Shown: piece by piece, positions 7,217 through 16,301 of the stretch | How the letters are laid out: each line of letters starts with the position of its first letter | Position numbering within the stretch: the stretch's first letter is position 1 | NCBI RefSeq assembly: GCF_029392095.1 | Contig: NZ_CP113930.1 | Coordinates: forward strand, 558,001 to 622,000 | DNA length: 64,000 nucleotides | Direction of reading: 5' to 3' | Origin: Lactobacillus sp. ESL0700 | Lineage (GTDB): Bacteria > Bacillota > Bacilli > Lactobacillales > Lactobacillaceae | Position numbers and translations under genes: made by a program | The notes under the pieces: generated by a model | Seen by the model: the letters and a program-made list of their open reading frames with translations, nothing else | Database searches by the model: none | What the model was told of the DNA's origin: nothing

Positions 7217-8640
7217 GTGCAATGCAGGAATTGCTTAAAAACAAATCAAAGGAAATGGCTAAGTTTACCAATGATTACGAGAAGTCGCTACGCTATTATA
7301 AGACGCAGAATGACATTACCAATAAAAATAACGGTAAGTCTAAAACGAACAAAGATGGTAAGGATGAACCGCTAAGGCATGCAGATAACCGTGTCAGTTC
7401 AAACTTTCATCAATTGCTAGTTAATCAAGAAGCAGGTTATGTTGCCACAGTTGCACCACAAATTGATGTGGGTAGTCAGTCAGACAGTGACAAAGTTAGC
7501 GCTGTGTTAGGCGATAATTTTAATCTGACACTCAACCAGTTAGTTATCGATGCAGCAAATGCCGGTATAGCTTGGCTACATTATTGGATTGATGAAGACG
7601 GCAATTTTAGATATGGAGTAATTGAGCCTAGTCAGATAACGCCCATTTGGTCGACTGAGCTTAATCGTAAGCTATTGGCAGTGTTACGCAGTTATCGGCA
7701 GTTTGATGAAGAAAAAGGAGAGTACTTTAACGTTCATGAATACTGGACAGATAAAGAATGCCAGGCTTTTAAACAAACTAATAGCGCTGATAAGTATGAA
7801 TTAGAACCATATGATTGTTTTACTAGCTATGACATGACGGCAGGCTATGAGACTGGTCAAAGTAATGTGTACAAGCACAACTTGGGTCGAGTTCCGTTTA
7901 TTGCCTTTCCTAAAAATAAGTTTGAACAGCCAGACTTGCTGAAATACAAGGGACTAATTGATGCTTATGATGATATTTACAACGGCTTTATTAATGATTT
8001 AGATGATGTGCAAGAAGTTATTTTGGTGCTGACTAATTATGGCGGTGAAGATATTGACAAATTTGAAAATAATTTGAAAGTTCATAAAGCTATTAAGCTA
8101 GACAACATCGGTACTGGCGATAAGTCGGGCGTAGATAAGTTAACGATTGACATTCCAACTGAGGCTCGAGATGATGCGCTGAAGATTACACGTGAGGACA
8201 TCTTTCTGTATGGCCAAGGAGTTGACCCAAGTAAATTTGAATCAACTAATGCTTCAGGTGTAGCAATTAAAATGCTGTATTCTCACTTGGAAATGAAAGC
8301 AGCTAATACTGAAACACATTTTCGGGATGCGATTAATGAGCTAGTCAGGGCAATCATGAACTATCTGCATTTATCTAATCCAGAAGGGCGTAAAATCACG
8401 CAGACATGGACGAGAACACAAGTTGAAGATGATTTAACACAGGCACAAACAATCGCTCAGTTGGCTAATTACACGTCAAAGGAAGCAATTGCAAAGAACA
8501 ACCCACTTGTCGAAGATTGGCAGCAAGAACTAGAAGACCAGAAGCAAGATATTGCTGCAGGTGATCCGTATGCTACTGATGATGATTATGATAAGCCTGG
8601 TAAGTTAAACGGTGATTCAGATGACGACAAGGAAGACTAG
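7207..8640 (+). CDS. Phage portal protein (SPP1 gp6-like)
   Basis: Dodecameric head-vertex channel through which DNA is packaged. The 477-aa sequence has the SPP1-type portal pattern: RHADNRVSSNFHQLLVNQEAGY, the wing segment with WIDEDGNFRYGVIEPSQI, KYKGLIDAYDDIYNG, and an acidic C-terminus. ATG 7207 is preceded by AAAGGAGG inside the terminase end. Its 3' end overlaps the MuF gene. Confidence 0.92.
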   Translation: MEISAMQELLKNKSKEMAKFTNDYEKSLRYYKTQNDITNKNNGKSKTNKDGKDEPLRHADNRVSSNFHQLLVNQEAGYVATVAPQIDVGSQSDSDKVSAVLGDNFNLTLNQLVIDAANAGIAWLHYWIDEDGNFRYGVIEPSQITPIWSTELNRKLLAVLRSYRQFDEEKGEYFNVHEYWTDKECQAFKQTNSADKYELEPYDCFTSYDMTAGYETGQSNVYKHNLGRVPFIAFPKNKFEQPDLLKYKGLIDAYDDIYNGFINDLDDVQEVILVLTNYGGEDIDKFENNLKVHKAIKLDNIGTGDKSGVDKLTIDIPTEARDDALKITREDIFLYGQGVDPSKFESTNASGVAIKMLYSHLEMKAANTETHFRDAINELVRAIMNYLHLSNPEGRKITQTWTRTQVEDDLTQAQTIAQLANYTSKEAIAKNNPLVEDWQQELEDQKQDIAAGDPYATDDDYDKPGKLNGDSDDDKED

Positions 8641-10120
8641 GAACTACTGGAAGAACCGGCAACTTGAGTTAAAGCAACGTCAGTTGGACAATGCTACGGA
8701 CTATGAAGCAGCATTGCGCAGTCGAATGAAAATACTGTTTAATGAAATTCAAAAAGAAACTGACAAGTTTCTGGCACGTTATGCAGCGAACAATGACATT
8801 GATGTACCTAGTGCAAGAAAGTTGCTGGCTCACGTTAACACAACTAACTGGCAGATGACACTCAAAGAGTTTGAAGAGAAAGCTAAGGCAGGTGGTTTTG
8901 ACAAAGAGTTAGATAATGAATACTTTAAGAGTAGAATTGCTCGTTTAGAGAATATTAATGAGCAGTTGCAGAAGATTGGTGGTAACTTTGTCAACAAAGA
9001 GTCTGACAATATGGAAAATGCGTTAGCAAGTCAATTCCAGGACACTTATTTACACCAGAATTATAATTGGCAGGACTCACATAACGGCTTTAGCATTGAT
9101 TTTACGCACTTTAATGAAACGCAGCTAAAGCAGATAGCTAATCAACCCTGGCAAGGCAATAACTTTTCTAAGAGAATTTGGAAGAATTACCATGATGTTT
9201 TGCCTGATCAGCTAACAGATGCTCTATTAAGAGGAACATTGCTTGGATATTCTGCTGATCGAGTTACAAGAATGCTCAAAGATCGTTTTGTTGACGTCAC
9301 TAACAATCAAGTTCATCGCTTAGTTGTTACAGAAATGGGACACGCTGCTGAGAACGCAACAGCAGAGTTCTACGAAGATTCTAAAATTGAACAATACGAA
9401 TACATGGCCACACTTGAGTCGCATACCTGCGAGCAGTGTGGTCTTTTAGATGGCAAAGTTTTCAACGTTAAAGACAGAGTTGACGGTGAGAATTACCCGT
9501 TAATTCATCCTTACTGTCGTTGCACAACTGTACCTTATGACAATACCCTGCCAGACATTGAGACACGTTGGATGCGTGACCCAGAAACTGGTAAAGGTAA
9601 AATAGTCGATAGCTTGAGCTTCAATGAATGGAAGAAGCAGTATGTTGACGAGCCTAGGTATGAAACAGTTAAGGCTTTGCTTGGTAAGCATGTTCCAAAT
9701 AAGAAAAAATTTCTCGCTATTGGTAAAAATGATAATGAGTATAATAAGCTTTGGCATGATTTGAAAACTGTTAAATATATCAGAAATTCAAGTGTTGAAG
9801 GGGCCACACCTAAGAAACGAGAGATTGCAGAAGAAGCATATTATTCATTTCAAAGAGATGGTATCAATGCTTCTGGACATGCTATGTTACAGTATGCCAT
9901 GCGAATGCATAGAAAAAAGACTGGTAGACTTTTGTATAATTACGAAACAATTAAACGGGTTGCAAAACTACCTGCTAATTATATTGATAGTAGAAATTCA
10001 CGACTGGTATCATATTATGATAAAATAGTTGTGATAAAAGAACCTGATACAAGTGAAATAGTGACTATTATTAGACAGCGTAAGCCAGGAAAGAGGTGGA
10101 ATAAAATTGAAGCAAAGTGA
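8621..10120 (+). CDS. MuF-type minor capsid protein with C-terminal nuclease-toxin-like domain
   Basis: Residues about 1-340 are a head morphogenesis protein of the SPP1 gp7/Mu gpF family: helical N-terminus, then the MuF core with CEQCG and the conserved HPYCRC cysteines. After about residue 350 the sequence becomes AT-rich and carries an extra domain of about 140 residues with SGHAMLQYAMRM (H420) and a strand-rich end (SYYDKIVVI, IVTIIRQRKPGKRW) resembling the Barnase/EndoU/colicin/RelE-like toxins fused to MuF proteins in temperate phages. The downstream small acidic gene fits an immunity protein. ATG 8621 is preferred; a GTG at 8612 is possible. The nuclease activity is inferred. Confidence 0.8.
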   Translation: MTTRKTRNYWKNRQLELKQRQLDNATDYEAALRSRMKILFNEIQKETDKFLARYAANNDIDVPSARKLLAHVNTTNWQMTLKEFEEKAKAGGFDKELDNEYFKSRIARLENINEQLQKIGGNFVNKESDNMENALASQFQDTYLHQNYNWQDSHNGFSIDFTHFNETQLKQIANQPWQGNNFSKRIWKNYHDVLPDQLTDALLRGTLLGYSADRVTRMLKDRFVDVTNNQVHRLVVTEMGHAAENATAEFYEDSKIEQYEYMATLESHTCEQCGLLDGKVFNVKDRVDGENYPLIHPYCRCTTVPYDNTLPDIETRWMRDPETGKGKIVDSLSFNEWKKQYVDEPRYETVKALLGKHVPNKKKFLAIGKNDNEYNKLWHDLKTVKYIRNSSVEGATPKKREIAEEAYYSFQRDGINASGHAMLQYAMRMHRKKTGRLLYNYETIKRVAKLPANYIDSRNSRLVSYYDKIVVIKEPDTSEIVTIIRQRKPGKRWNKIEAK

Positions 10121-10361
10121 GAAAAAAGCAATAGATGTTCTTGAAAAAGCTTTTACTGCTGATATTTTAGGAGAATACATATTTGATATTCAAGATTATT
10201 ATGCAGACGAAACAGATCAGCTTGCTGAAGATAATCCTGCTATGGAAGATTACCTAAACGATATTATTCCTGAGTTTACAGAAGGCTATGATAATCGAAA
10301 GAAAAAAGAGTGGCTTGAACAGCTACGAAAAATTATTGAAAAAGCTAAAACATTTGTTTAG
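10107..10361 (+). CDS. Small acidic protein, candidate immunity to the MuF toxin domain
   Basis: The 84-aa product is strongly acidic in its N-terminal two thirds (DIQDYYADETDQLAEDNPAMEDYLND) and ends with a basic helix. It starts at TTG 10107 with AGAGGTGG upstream and overlaps the last 14 nt of the MuF gene, so the two are made together. A terminator follows immediately. Charge, size, coupling and position are those of immunity proteins of polymorphic toxins; no immunity family is recognised by sequence. Confidence 0.55.
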   Translation: MKQSEKKAIDVLEKAFTADILGEYIFDIQDYYADETDQLAEDNPAMEDYLNDIIPEFTEGYDNRKKKEWLEQLRKIIEKAKTFV

Positions 10362-10389
10362 CACTTAGAAATTAATCTGAGTGCTTTTT
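10360..10389 (+). terminator. Hairpin with T-run inside the late operon
   Basis: Ten-pair stem AGCACTTAGA (10360-10369) / TCTGAGTGCT (10376-10385) with one T-G pair, loop AATTAA, then TTTTT. It overlaps the stop codon of the immunity-like gene, marking the end of the toxin/partner cassette in the middle of the head operon. It may reduce, not stop, transcription into the capsid genes. Confidence 0.65.
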
Positions 10390-10474
10390 GTTTGCCCTGA
10401 GCATGGCGTAAAAAGGCTTATTTTTTATACCCTTGCGAGAAGTCAACTCGTAAAAAGATGTTAAAGGAGCAGTT

Positions 10475-11083
10475 ATGAAAAGAGAACAGTTAAAAGAGTT
10501 AGGTTTGAGTGAAGATGTTATTGACAAAGTTATGTCAATGAATGGTGAGGACATTAATGCAGCCAAAGGCAATGCTGCCGAGCTTAGCACGGAAAATGAA
10601 AGTTTGAAACAACAGATAGCTAATAGAGATAAGGATTTAAAGAAGCTGCGGAAAGAGTCTAGCGATAATGAGGACTTGTCTAAGCAACTTAAGGATTGGC
10701 AAGACAAGTATAAGCAAGATACCGAGCAGCTTAATCAACAATTGAGCCAAACTAAGTTGGCTAATGCGATTAATCAGGCTTTGACAGCTGACAAGGTACG
10801 CAATCCAAAGGCGATTAAAGGCTTGCTGAATATGGATGACATCAAACTGAATGATAAAGGTGAATTGATTGGCTTAGATGAGCAAATAGCGGCGATTAAG
10901 AAGAGCGATGCGTATTTGTTTGACGAAGGCAGCAAACAGCCATACAACCCAGCTAGTGGTAGCCCTGCAACTAATACCAAGGCATTTAAAGATCTATCAC
11001 TTGTTGAGCGTGTTCAGCTAAAGCGTGATAACCCTGAACTTTTTGAACGAGAAAATGAAGAATTCAAGAAAGGAATTGAATAA
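10475..11083 (+). CDS. Phage scaffold protein (GP20 family)
   Basis: Internal scaffold that shapes the prohead before packaging. The 202-aa sequence has the GP20 pattern: N-terminal KREQLKELGLSEDVIDKVM, a long charged coiled coil (about residues 35-105), then LANAINQALTADKVRNPKAIKGLL and a basic/acidic tail. Placed directly before the capsid gene, with AAAGGAG upstream of ATG 10475. Confidence 0.88.
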   Translation: MKREQLKELGLSEDVIDKVMSMNGEDINAAKGNAAELSTENESLKQQIANRDKDLKKLRKESSDNEDLSKQLKDWQDKYKQDTEQLNQQLSQTKLANAINQALTADKVRNPKAIKGLLNMDDIKLNDKGELIGLDEQIAAIKKSDAYLFDEGSKQPYNPASGSPATNTKAFKDLSLVERVQLKRDNPELFERENEEFKKGIE

Positions 11084-11086
11084 AAC

Positions 11087-12070
11087 ATGGCAGATTTAAC
11101 AACAACACAAGAGTTTTTAGACCCTGAAGTCTTAGCTCCAATTATTGAAAATGGATATACAAAACAAATGGCATTCTTGCCCCTGGCTGACGTTGATAAC
11201 ACGCTAGTTGGCAAGCCTGGAGATACTGTGACAGTACCAACCTGGGGAACGATTGGTGGTGCGCAAGATGTAGGTGAAGGTGAAGCAATTCCAGTATCAC
11301 AATTGAAGCAAGGCTTCACGACAGCAAAGGTTTCTAAGATTGGTTTAGGAGTACAGCTAACAGATGAAGCAATTCTTAATTCGGTAGGTGCTGCTGCTCA
11401 ACAAGCAGTTAACCAGTTAACAAATGCGATTGCACAAGGAATTGACGATAAATTGCTAGCAGCTGCACTCACATCAAGCAACACTTTATCAAATGTTCCA
11501 TTAAGTATTGATGGTATTGATACTTTTCGGGCAACATTTGGTACGCAAAGTGGTAGTCCTGCTTACACAATTATTGCCAATCCAGCAGATGCGCTTAAGA
11601 TTAGCCGCTCTGTACGTGACTACACACGCGGCTCTGATACAGGTGCACAATTAGTTGTTAGTGGAGCAATGCCGTTAGCACTCGGTGCTTCTGTGGTTAC
11701 TACTGACAAGATGGCTAAGGGTAAAGTAGTAGTTGTCTATTCTGGCAGTGATGACATTAAAGCTAACAGTGACCGTGACGAAAATGGCAAGATTACTGAA
11801 TTCAATACTGGACGTGCATTTAAGATTTATAACAAGCGTGATTTGCTTGTAGAAAACACACGTGATGTAGCTAAGCAGATCAACAGCATTTATGCGTCAA
11901 AGATTTCAGCGCCATATATGCAGAATGCAAGTAAGGTATTGGTTGCTACGGTTAAAGATGCGCCAATTGTTTCAGCGCCAAGCACGCCTTCAAGTGAATC
12001 AGCTGCACCAAGTACGCAAGAAGATTCGACAGATGACACAAAGAAAGCGGCAACTAAGTCTAGCAAGTAG
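11087..12070 (+). CDS. Major capsid protein (N4-gp56/HK97-like family)
   Basis: Main shell protein. The sequence shows the N4-gp56-type capsid pattern: ADLTTTQEFLDPEVLAPII, GDTVTVPTWGTIG, KVSKIGLGVQLTDEA and IAQGIDDKLLAAA, a central P-domain with IIANPADALKI, and GRAFKIYNKRDLLVE. The last 30 residues (SAPSTPSSESAAPSTQ onward) are a Ser/Thr/Ala-rich tail that looks disordered and may be a surface extension. Length 327 aa is normal. Confidence 0.9.
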   Translation: MADLTTTQEFLDPEVLAPIIENGYTKQMAFLPLADVDNTLVGKPGDTVTVPTWGTIGGAQDVGEGEAIPVSQLKQGFTTAKVSKIGLGVQLTDEAILNSVGAAAQQAVNQLTNAIAQGIDDKLLAAALTSSNTLSNVPLSIDGIDTFRATFGTQSGSPAYTIIANPADALKISRSVRDYTRGSDTGAQLVVSGAMPLALGASVVTTDKMAKGKVVVVYSGSDDIKANSDRDENGKITEFNTGRAFKIYNKRDLLVENTRDVAKQINSIYASKISAPYMQNASKVLVATVKDAPIVSAPSTPSSESAAPSTQEDSTDDTKKAATKSSK

Positions 12071-12086
12071 TTAAGGAGTGGTCGCA

Positions 12087-12482
12087 ATGGACTACAAGAA
12101 CTATTCGAAATATGACGATGTAGTTAAGAAGACTAAACTGCTACTACCCAATAGTGACAACAATCCAAGTTATGAAAATGTTGTTGATTTTACAGTTGAA
12201 AAAGCAATCAATGATGTTGCTAATTACTGCAATACGCCGATTGATGAGTTGCCAGCAGAGTTATGCAGCACAATTGTTAGTTTAACCGTGCAATTGCTTG
12301 ATACTCACGGCTGGCTTAACAGAGAACAGAACGACAGCAACGTGGGTTCAATCACCGAGGGCGATGTTTCAGTTACGTTTAAGCAACCAAGCGAGGTCTA
12401 TAAAGATTTGCAGGTAGTTAATGCCATCAGCGATGATTTTCGCTCGATATTGAACAGATTTAGGAGGTTACCACCACAATGA
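12087..12482 (+). CDS. Head-tail connector, YqbG-like
   Basis: A 131-aa adaptor following the capsid gene, similar in place and composition to YqbG-type (skin element) and gp15-type connectors: FTVEKAINDVANYCN, then a helix pair and the FRSILNRFRRLP end. ATG 12087 has AAGGAG 8 nt upstream; GTG 12078 overlaps that site. Its stop overlaps the next start (ATGA-type). Confidence 0.75.
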   Translation: MDYKNYSKYDDVVKKTKLLLPNSDNNPSYENVVDFTVEKAINDVANYCNTPIDELPAELCSTIVSLTVQLLDTHGWLNREQNDSNVGSITEGDVSVTFKQPSEVYKDLQVVNAISDDFRSILNRFRRLPPQ

Positions 12483-12841
12483 GTATGTTTGGCGGATTAA
12501 CCAGGGCAGCACCACTGCTTTGGCATGATAAGGCAACGATTACTGGCAAGCGTGCAATTAAGCATGACGCTATCACTGATAGTGAGACCGTAACGATTGT
12601 TTCTGATGAACCGTGTAAAGTTATCCTAAAAGGGCAAAAAGCCAGCACACAGTCGTTTTTTGGTACTGACGAATATGATGCAGAATTGTTGATTAGAACC
12701 GGCATTGATATTCCGGCAGGCAGCCGTATTAGTGTAACTGATATAAATGGCAAAGTTGTCCAATATAAGCGAGCCAGCAAAGGCTATACCGGTTATGCTA
12801 GTCATCAAGAACTGGCAATGGTGAGGGATGAGAAAGCATGA
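12479..12841 (+). CDS. Head closure / minor capsid protein
   Basis: A 120-aa beta-rich protein (ATITGKRAIKHDAITDSETVTI, VILKGQK, IPAGSRISVTDINGK) with the look of SPP1 gp16-type head-completion proteins and YqbH-like proteins. Overlaps both neighbours by 4 nt within the connector gene string. Exact family assignment is by position and fold-like pattern. Confidence 0.65.
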   Translation: MSMFGGLTRAAPLLWHDKATITGKRAIKHDAITDSETVTIVSDEPCKVILKGQKASTQSFFGTDEYDAELLIRTGIDIPAGSRISVTDINGKVVQYKRASKGYTGYASHQELAMVRDEKA

Positions 12842-13239
12842 GTTTAGGCACGGTTGATGATACTGAGTTTAAAGCTTTTACAGATAAGATTACGAATGCC
12901 GTAAATAGTGGTCAGTTAAAGCAAGCGATTGGTGAGAGTGCTGGTAGAATTGGTCAGCAGTCACTTAAGCAGTTCAAAGCTAATACGCCAGTTGATACTG
13001 GTAATTTAAGACGTTCTTGGACTGTATCTGGTCCGCACTATGACGGCATGAGCTGGAACATGAAACTCAGTAACAATACTGAATATGCGTCCTTTGTTGA
13101 GAACGGACACCGAACTCGTGGTGGTGGCAGTTGGGTACCTGGACAATTTTTTATGGAGAGGTCAAAAACGCAGATTGAAAGCCAATTGCCATTCTTAATT
13201 ACGCCATTGTTAGTTAAGTTTAGGAATCTATTATCATGA
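12838..13239 (+). CDS. HK97 gp10-like tail completion protein
   Basis: Contains the gp10-like signature FKANTPVDTGNLRRSW followed by the EYASFVENGHRTRGGG block and a PGQFFMERS motif, which together place it at the head-tail junction. 133 aa, coupled to both neighbours by 4-nt overlaps. Confidence 0.85.
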   Translation: MSLGTVDDTEFKAFTDKITNAVNSGQLKQAIGESAGRIGQQSLKQFKANTPVDTGNLRRSWTVSGPHYDGMSWNMKLSNNTEYASFVENGHRTRGGGSWVPGQFFMERSKTQIESQLPFLITPLLVKFRNLLS

Positions 13240-13646
13240 CAATTACAGAGCGCATAGCAAACGAAATAGCAACAATCTTTCCAGATGCAGTAATTTATAC
13301 AGAGAACCAAGACAGCAACTTTCAGGAGCCGTCTTTTTTTATTCAAAAAATATTGACTGCAACGACACCACTACTATTTGAAAATCAAGACAGAAAATAT
13401 CACTACCAGATAGTGTATTTTCCAAGCTCTGACCATCCAAATGCAGATATGGAGCGTGTGGAAGACAAGCTGCTAGACAATTTTACACAGCTAATGAATT
13501 TTGCCGATATTCATAACCGAGAATTTGATATTGATACAGCTAACATAGTGCTGGAAGTTAAATTTGAGGTTTGGACATGGGCAATCAAGCAAGATAATAC
13601 GATTAAGCAAAGAAAGGTAGAGGTAAATGGCGGAGTCAAAGACTGA
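13236..13646 (+). CDS. Tail terminator-like protein (DUF6838 type)
   Basis: 136 aa. Starts TITERIANEIATIFPDAVIYTE and continues with the FFIQKI and YHYQIVYFP strands common to the PBSX-like tail terminator group that caps the tail tube at its head end. Position between gp10-like and sheath genes agrees. Overlaps the next small gene by 20 nt. Confidence 0.7.
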   Translation: MTITERIANEIATIFPDAVIYTENQDSNFQEPSFFIQKILTATTPLLFENQDRKYHYQIVYFPSSDHPNADMERVEDKLLDNFTQLMNFADIHNREFDIDTANIVLEVKFEVWTWAIKQDNTIKQRKVEVNGGVKD

Positions 13647-13839
13647 CACAACAGTGCAGGAAAAGCCTATTAGCACTGTTACTAAGCAAGAAAATAGGTT
13701 TACGAAGAAAGCTATTCTCAATAGTAACTTGTTTGAAACCGTTGATAAGGACATTTTACGTACTGTTTTAGAAGACGATAAGACATATACAATTGAAGAA
13801 TTACAAGTAGAAATTAAGAAATTTAAAGGAGGTATTTAA
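13627..13839 (+). CDS. Small structural-region protein, 70 aa, unknown
   Basis: Begins inside the terminator gene and ends immediately before the sheath ATG, with AAAGGAGG of its 3' end serving the sheath gene. Thr/Lys/Glu-rich N-terminus and a C-terminal helix-strand (LEDDKTYTIEELQVEIKKF). Such small genes before the sheath occur in many PBSX-like phages; function unknown. Confidence 0.6.
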   Translation: MAESKTDTTVQEKPISTVTKQENRFTKKAILNSNLFETVDKDILRTVLEDDKTYTIEELQVEIKKFKGGI

Positions 13840-15204
13840 ATGGCAGGCGGAACATGGAAAACGCAAAATAAACGGCGCCCAGGAGCATATATCAATGTTA
13901 AGGGCGTTGCTCAACCAACTTCTGACTCTAGCTTAGGAAGAACGCTGCTACTAAGCAATGCTCAGCTAAATTGGGGTGAAAAGGGAGTAATTGAATTACA
14001 TAACGATAGTAATTTTAAAGAATTACTTGGGACAACGATTGATGATCCGAAACTTACAGCATTGAAACAGGTACTCAAGGGGGCTGAAACGGTCCTCTTT
14101 TTAAATACAAACGATGGTACTAGAGCCAGTCTTAACGACCCAGCTTTGCCTTGGAAGTTTATTGCCAAATATCCAGGTACAAGAGGTAATGATATTTCTA
14201 TCAGTTTGGAAAAGGATCCAAATAACACAACGATTGTTAATGTGACAACGTTATTCGGCACTGAAATTGTCGATGAGCAAACAGTGACTACAACAACGGC
14301 TGGAAGCCTTGTAAGTAACGATTATATCGGCATTACTTTAACCGCTGAAGATGGTGGTCAAAGTAAGTTGGAAGCAATCAGTGCAGCTGCGAGCTACAAG
14401 TTAACTGGTGGGACAACCACGCCTGCGAATACTGAAGATCTGATGAGCGATGCAATGGAAACTGAGAACTACTCAGTTGTCACCACGGCTGGTTATCCAG
14501 AAAACAGCAATATTCATAGCTTGTTAGTTACTACGGTTAAGCGTCTAAGAGATACGGAGGGCATGAAGATTCGCGGCGTGATTCCGGCAAATTCAAGTAT
14601 CAATAACGTCAATTACGAAGGCATTTCAGTTGTCGCTAACGGCTTAACGTTAAGTGATGGCACTACTTTATCTGTGACTGATGCTACCGGTTACTTTGCT
14701 GGTCTGTCCAGTTCAGTTGATGGGTCAGCATCGCTAACTTATACAGAAATTGAAGACGCAATTAGTGCTAATCCGCGCTTAAATAATGAAAAAACCATCT
14801 CAGCGCTGAATGCTGGTCAGATTGTCTTTTCAACGCGTCCAGGTCAACGAGTTGTAATTGAGCAGGATATCAATTCACTGACAAAGTTCACTAAGGATAA
14901 GCCTAAGAGTTTCAGCAAAAACAAAGTTCTGCGGGTATTGGACGAGATTGCGACTGATACTGAACAAGTATTTGAACAAAGCTACTTGGGTAAGGTTGGC
15001 AATAACGCCGCTGGCCGCGACTTGTTTAAAGCTAATCGAGTAAGCTACTTACAAGGTTTAAACGACAGTAACGTAATTCAAGACTTTAGTGCAACTGATA
15101 TTACGGTTAATCCGGGCGAAGATAGTGATTCCGTTGTTGTCGATTTGGCAGTCAAGCCTGTGGACGCGATGGAAAAGCTGTACGTCACGATTAACGTAGG
15201 ATAA
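13840..15204 (+). CDS. Tail sheath protein
   Basis: Contractile outer tail protein. Family marks: RRPGAYINVKGVAQP at the N-terminus, FIAKYPGTRGNDISIS, the YLEA/AGLSSSVDGSASLTY-like middle and the C-terminal NKVLRVLDEIATD...YLGKVGNN and PVDAMEKLYVTI. 454 aa, as in XkdK-like sheaths. This gene and the tube are the evidence that the virion is a myovirus. Confidence 0.93.
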   Translation: MAGGTWKTQNKRRPGAYINVKGVAQPTSDSSLGRTLLLSNAQLNWGEKGVIELHNDSNFKELLGTTIDDPKLTALKQVLKGAETVLFLNTNDGTRASLNDPALPWKFIAKYPGTRGNDISISLEKDPNNTTIVNVTTLFGTEIVDEQTVTTTTAGSLVSNDYIGITLTAEDGGQSKLEAISAAASYKLTGGTTTPANTEDLMSDAMETENYSVVTTAGYPENSNIHSLLVTTVKRLRDTEGMKIRGVIPANSSINNVNYEGISVVANGLTLSDGTTLSVTDATGYFAGLSSSVDGSASLTYTEIEDAISANPRLNNEKTISALNAGQIVFSTRPGQRVVIEQDINSLTKFTKDKPKSFSKNKVLRVLDEIATDTEQVFEQSYLGKVGNNAAGRDLFKANRVSYLQGLNDSNVIQDFSATDITVNPGEDSDSVVVDLAVKPVDAMEKLYVTINVG

Positions 15205-15217
15205 GGAGGACAAATGA

Positions 15218-15694
15218 ATGCCTTTAGAAGCAAGTGATTTTTTAAATGGTAGAAATGCAATTTCGACCAAGGAAGCGACTGTAACACTAACGATTAGTGG
15301 TCAAGTCTATAAGATGATTGAGTGCAACGAATTTACAGCCAAATTAGAGAAGAAAAAGGAAGATATTCAAACACTAGGTACGCACTGGAAGCGGAAGAAG
15401 ACCACTTCTATTGAAGGAACTGGAACGTTGAGCGGCTACTTGATTAACTCTAATTGGATTAAGCAAGCAATGCCTTATGTTCAGAATGGTCGTGACTTGT
15501 ACTTTGATATTACTTTAACGATTGAGGACAAGACGACTGATTGGGGAAAGCAAGTTGTTCAACTCAATAATGTCAACCTTGACACCATTCCGATTGCCGA
15601 TTTCAAGGCTGATGATGGTGTAATGGAAGTTAAATCTGACTTCTCGTTTGAAGGATTTAGCTTAATTAATGAATTTAACGGTAGTTTAGCTTAA
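15218..15694 (+). CDS. Tail tube protein (XkdM-like)
   Basis: 158 aa; inner tube of the contractile tail. Typical XkdM traits: FLNGRNAISTKEATVTLTI, KKEDIQTLGTHWKRKKT and GTGTLSGYLIN. ATG 15218 is 8 nt behind AAGGAGG; an ATG at 15214 is out of frame and stops at once. Confidence 0.9.
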   Translation: MPLEASDFLNGRNAISTKEATVTLTISGQVYKMIECNEFTAKLEKKKEDIQTLGTHWKRKKTTSIEGTGTLSGYLINSNWIKQAMPYVQNGRDLYFDITLTIEDKTTDWGKQVVQLNNVNLDTIPIADFKADDGVMEVKSDFSFEGFSLINEFNGSLA

Positions 15695-15705
15695 GGAGAA
15701 TGAAA

Positions 15706-16119
15706 ATGACTGAAAATATCAATGACTTTTTAATGAAGAATGTAGAAAATCCCGTTAAAACGGAAAACGTTAAATTTAAACGTTTTAAATCGCCGTTTAA
15801 AATTAAGTCACTATTGGCTGACGATGTGACAAAATTACGTAATCAGGCGACTAAACAAGAATTAAACAGTAAGACACATCAGTATGAGGCTCAGACTGAC
15901 CAGAACAAATTCACTGACTTGATTGTCGAAGCCAGTGTTGTCTCGCCTGACCTGCATAATGCAGAACTGATGAAAAGTTATAGTGTAGTTAATGGCGATG
16001 CTGCTAAATTACTGCAAAGAATGTTAACCATTGGCGAATATAGTGAACTCGCTGACCGTATTATGAAGATTTCAGGAATCGAGGATTCCGAAGCCGTTAT
16101 TAATACAGCAAAAAACTAA
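15706..16119 (+). CDS. Tail assembly chaperone G (XkdN-like)
   Basis: 137-aa product of the zero frame, starting at ATG 15706 (7 nt after AAGGAG; the ATG at 15700 is too close). The XkdN-like sequence FKSPFKIKSLLADDV...LNSKTHQYEAQTDQNKFTDL is clear. It binds the tape measure protein during tail assembly. It ends right after the slippery sequence, so most ribosomes make G and a fraction make GT. Confidence 0.88.
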   Translation: MTENINDFLMKNVENPVKTENVKFKRFKSPFKIKSLLADDVTKLRNQATKQELNSKTHQYEAQTDQNKFTDLIVEASVVSPDLHNAELMKSYSVVNGDAAKLLQRMLTIGEYSELADRIMKISGIEDSEAVINTAKN

Positions 16120-16301
16120 TTGAGAACTCAGTTGGCGACTTTGGCGCTTATCATTACGTACTTAATGAATACCACTGGACACCAAAACAATGGACAGAAT
16201 TAAGCGCAAGAGAGCAGTCATTAATTATTGCGTCAATTGAAGTTAGACAGAAACATGAGGAAGAAGAAATAAAGAAAATGGAAAGGGAGAGCAAGGTCTA
16301 G
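15706..16301 (+). CDS. Tail assembly chaperone GT, made by -1 frameshift
   Basis: The zero frame ends GCA AAA AAC TAA. The heptamer A AAA AAC (16110-16116) is a canonical slippery site just before the stop. In the -1 frame translation goes on from 16116 for 61 residues (LIENSVGDFGAYHYVLNEYH..., then WTPKQWTELSAREQS) to TAG at 16299-16301, giving a 198-aa fusion. The T part carries the aromatic-rich motif of known T extensions. This is the classical G/GT arrangement of long-tailed phages, lying as always immediately before the tape measure gene. Confidence 0.85.

Noticed and set aside
11890..12087. Opposite-strand and alternative-frame ORFs over the capsid tail
   Set aside because: They arise from the repetitive Ser/Thr/Ala-coding stretch of the capsid gene.
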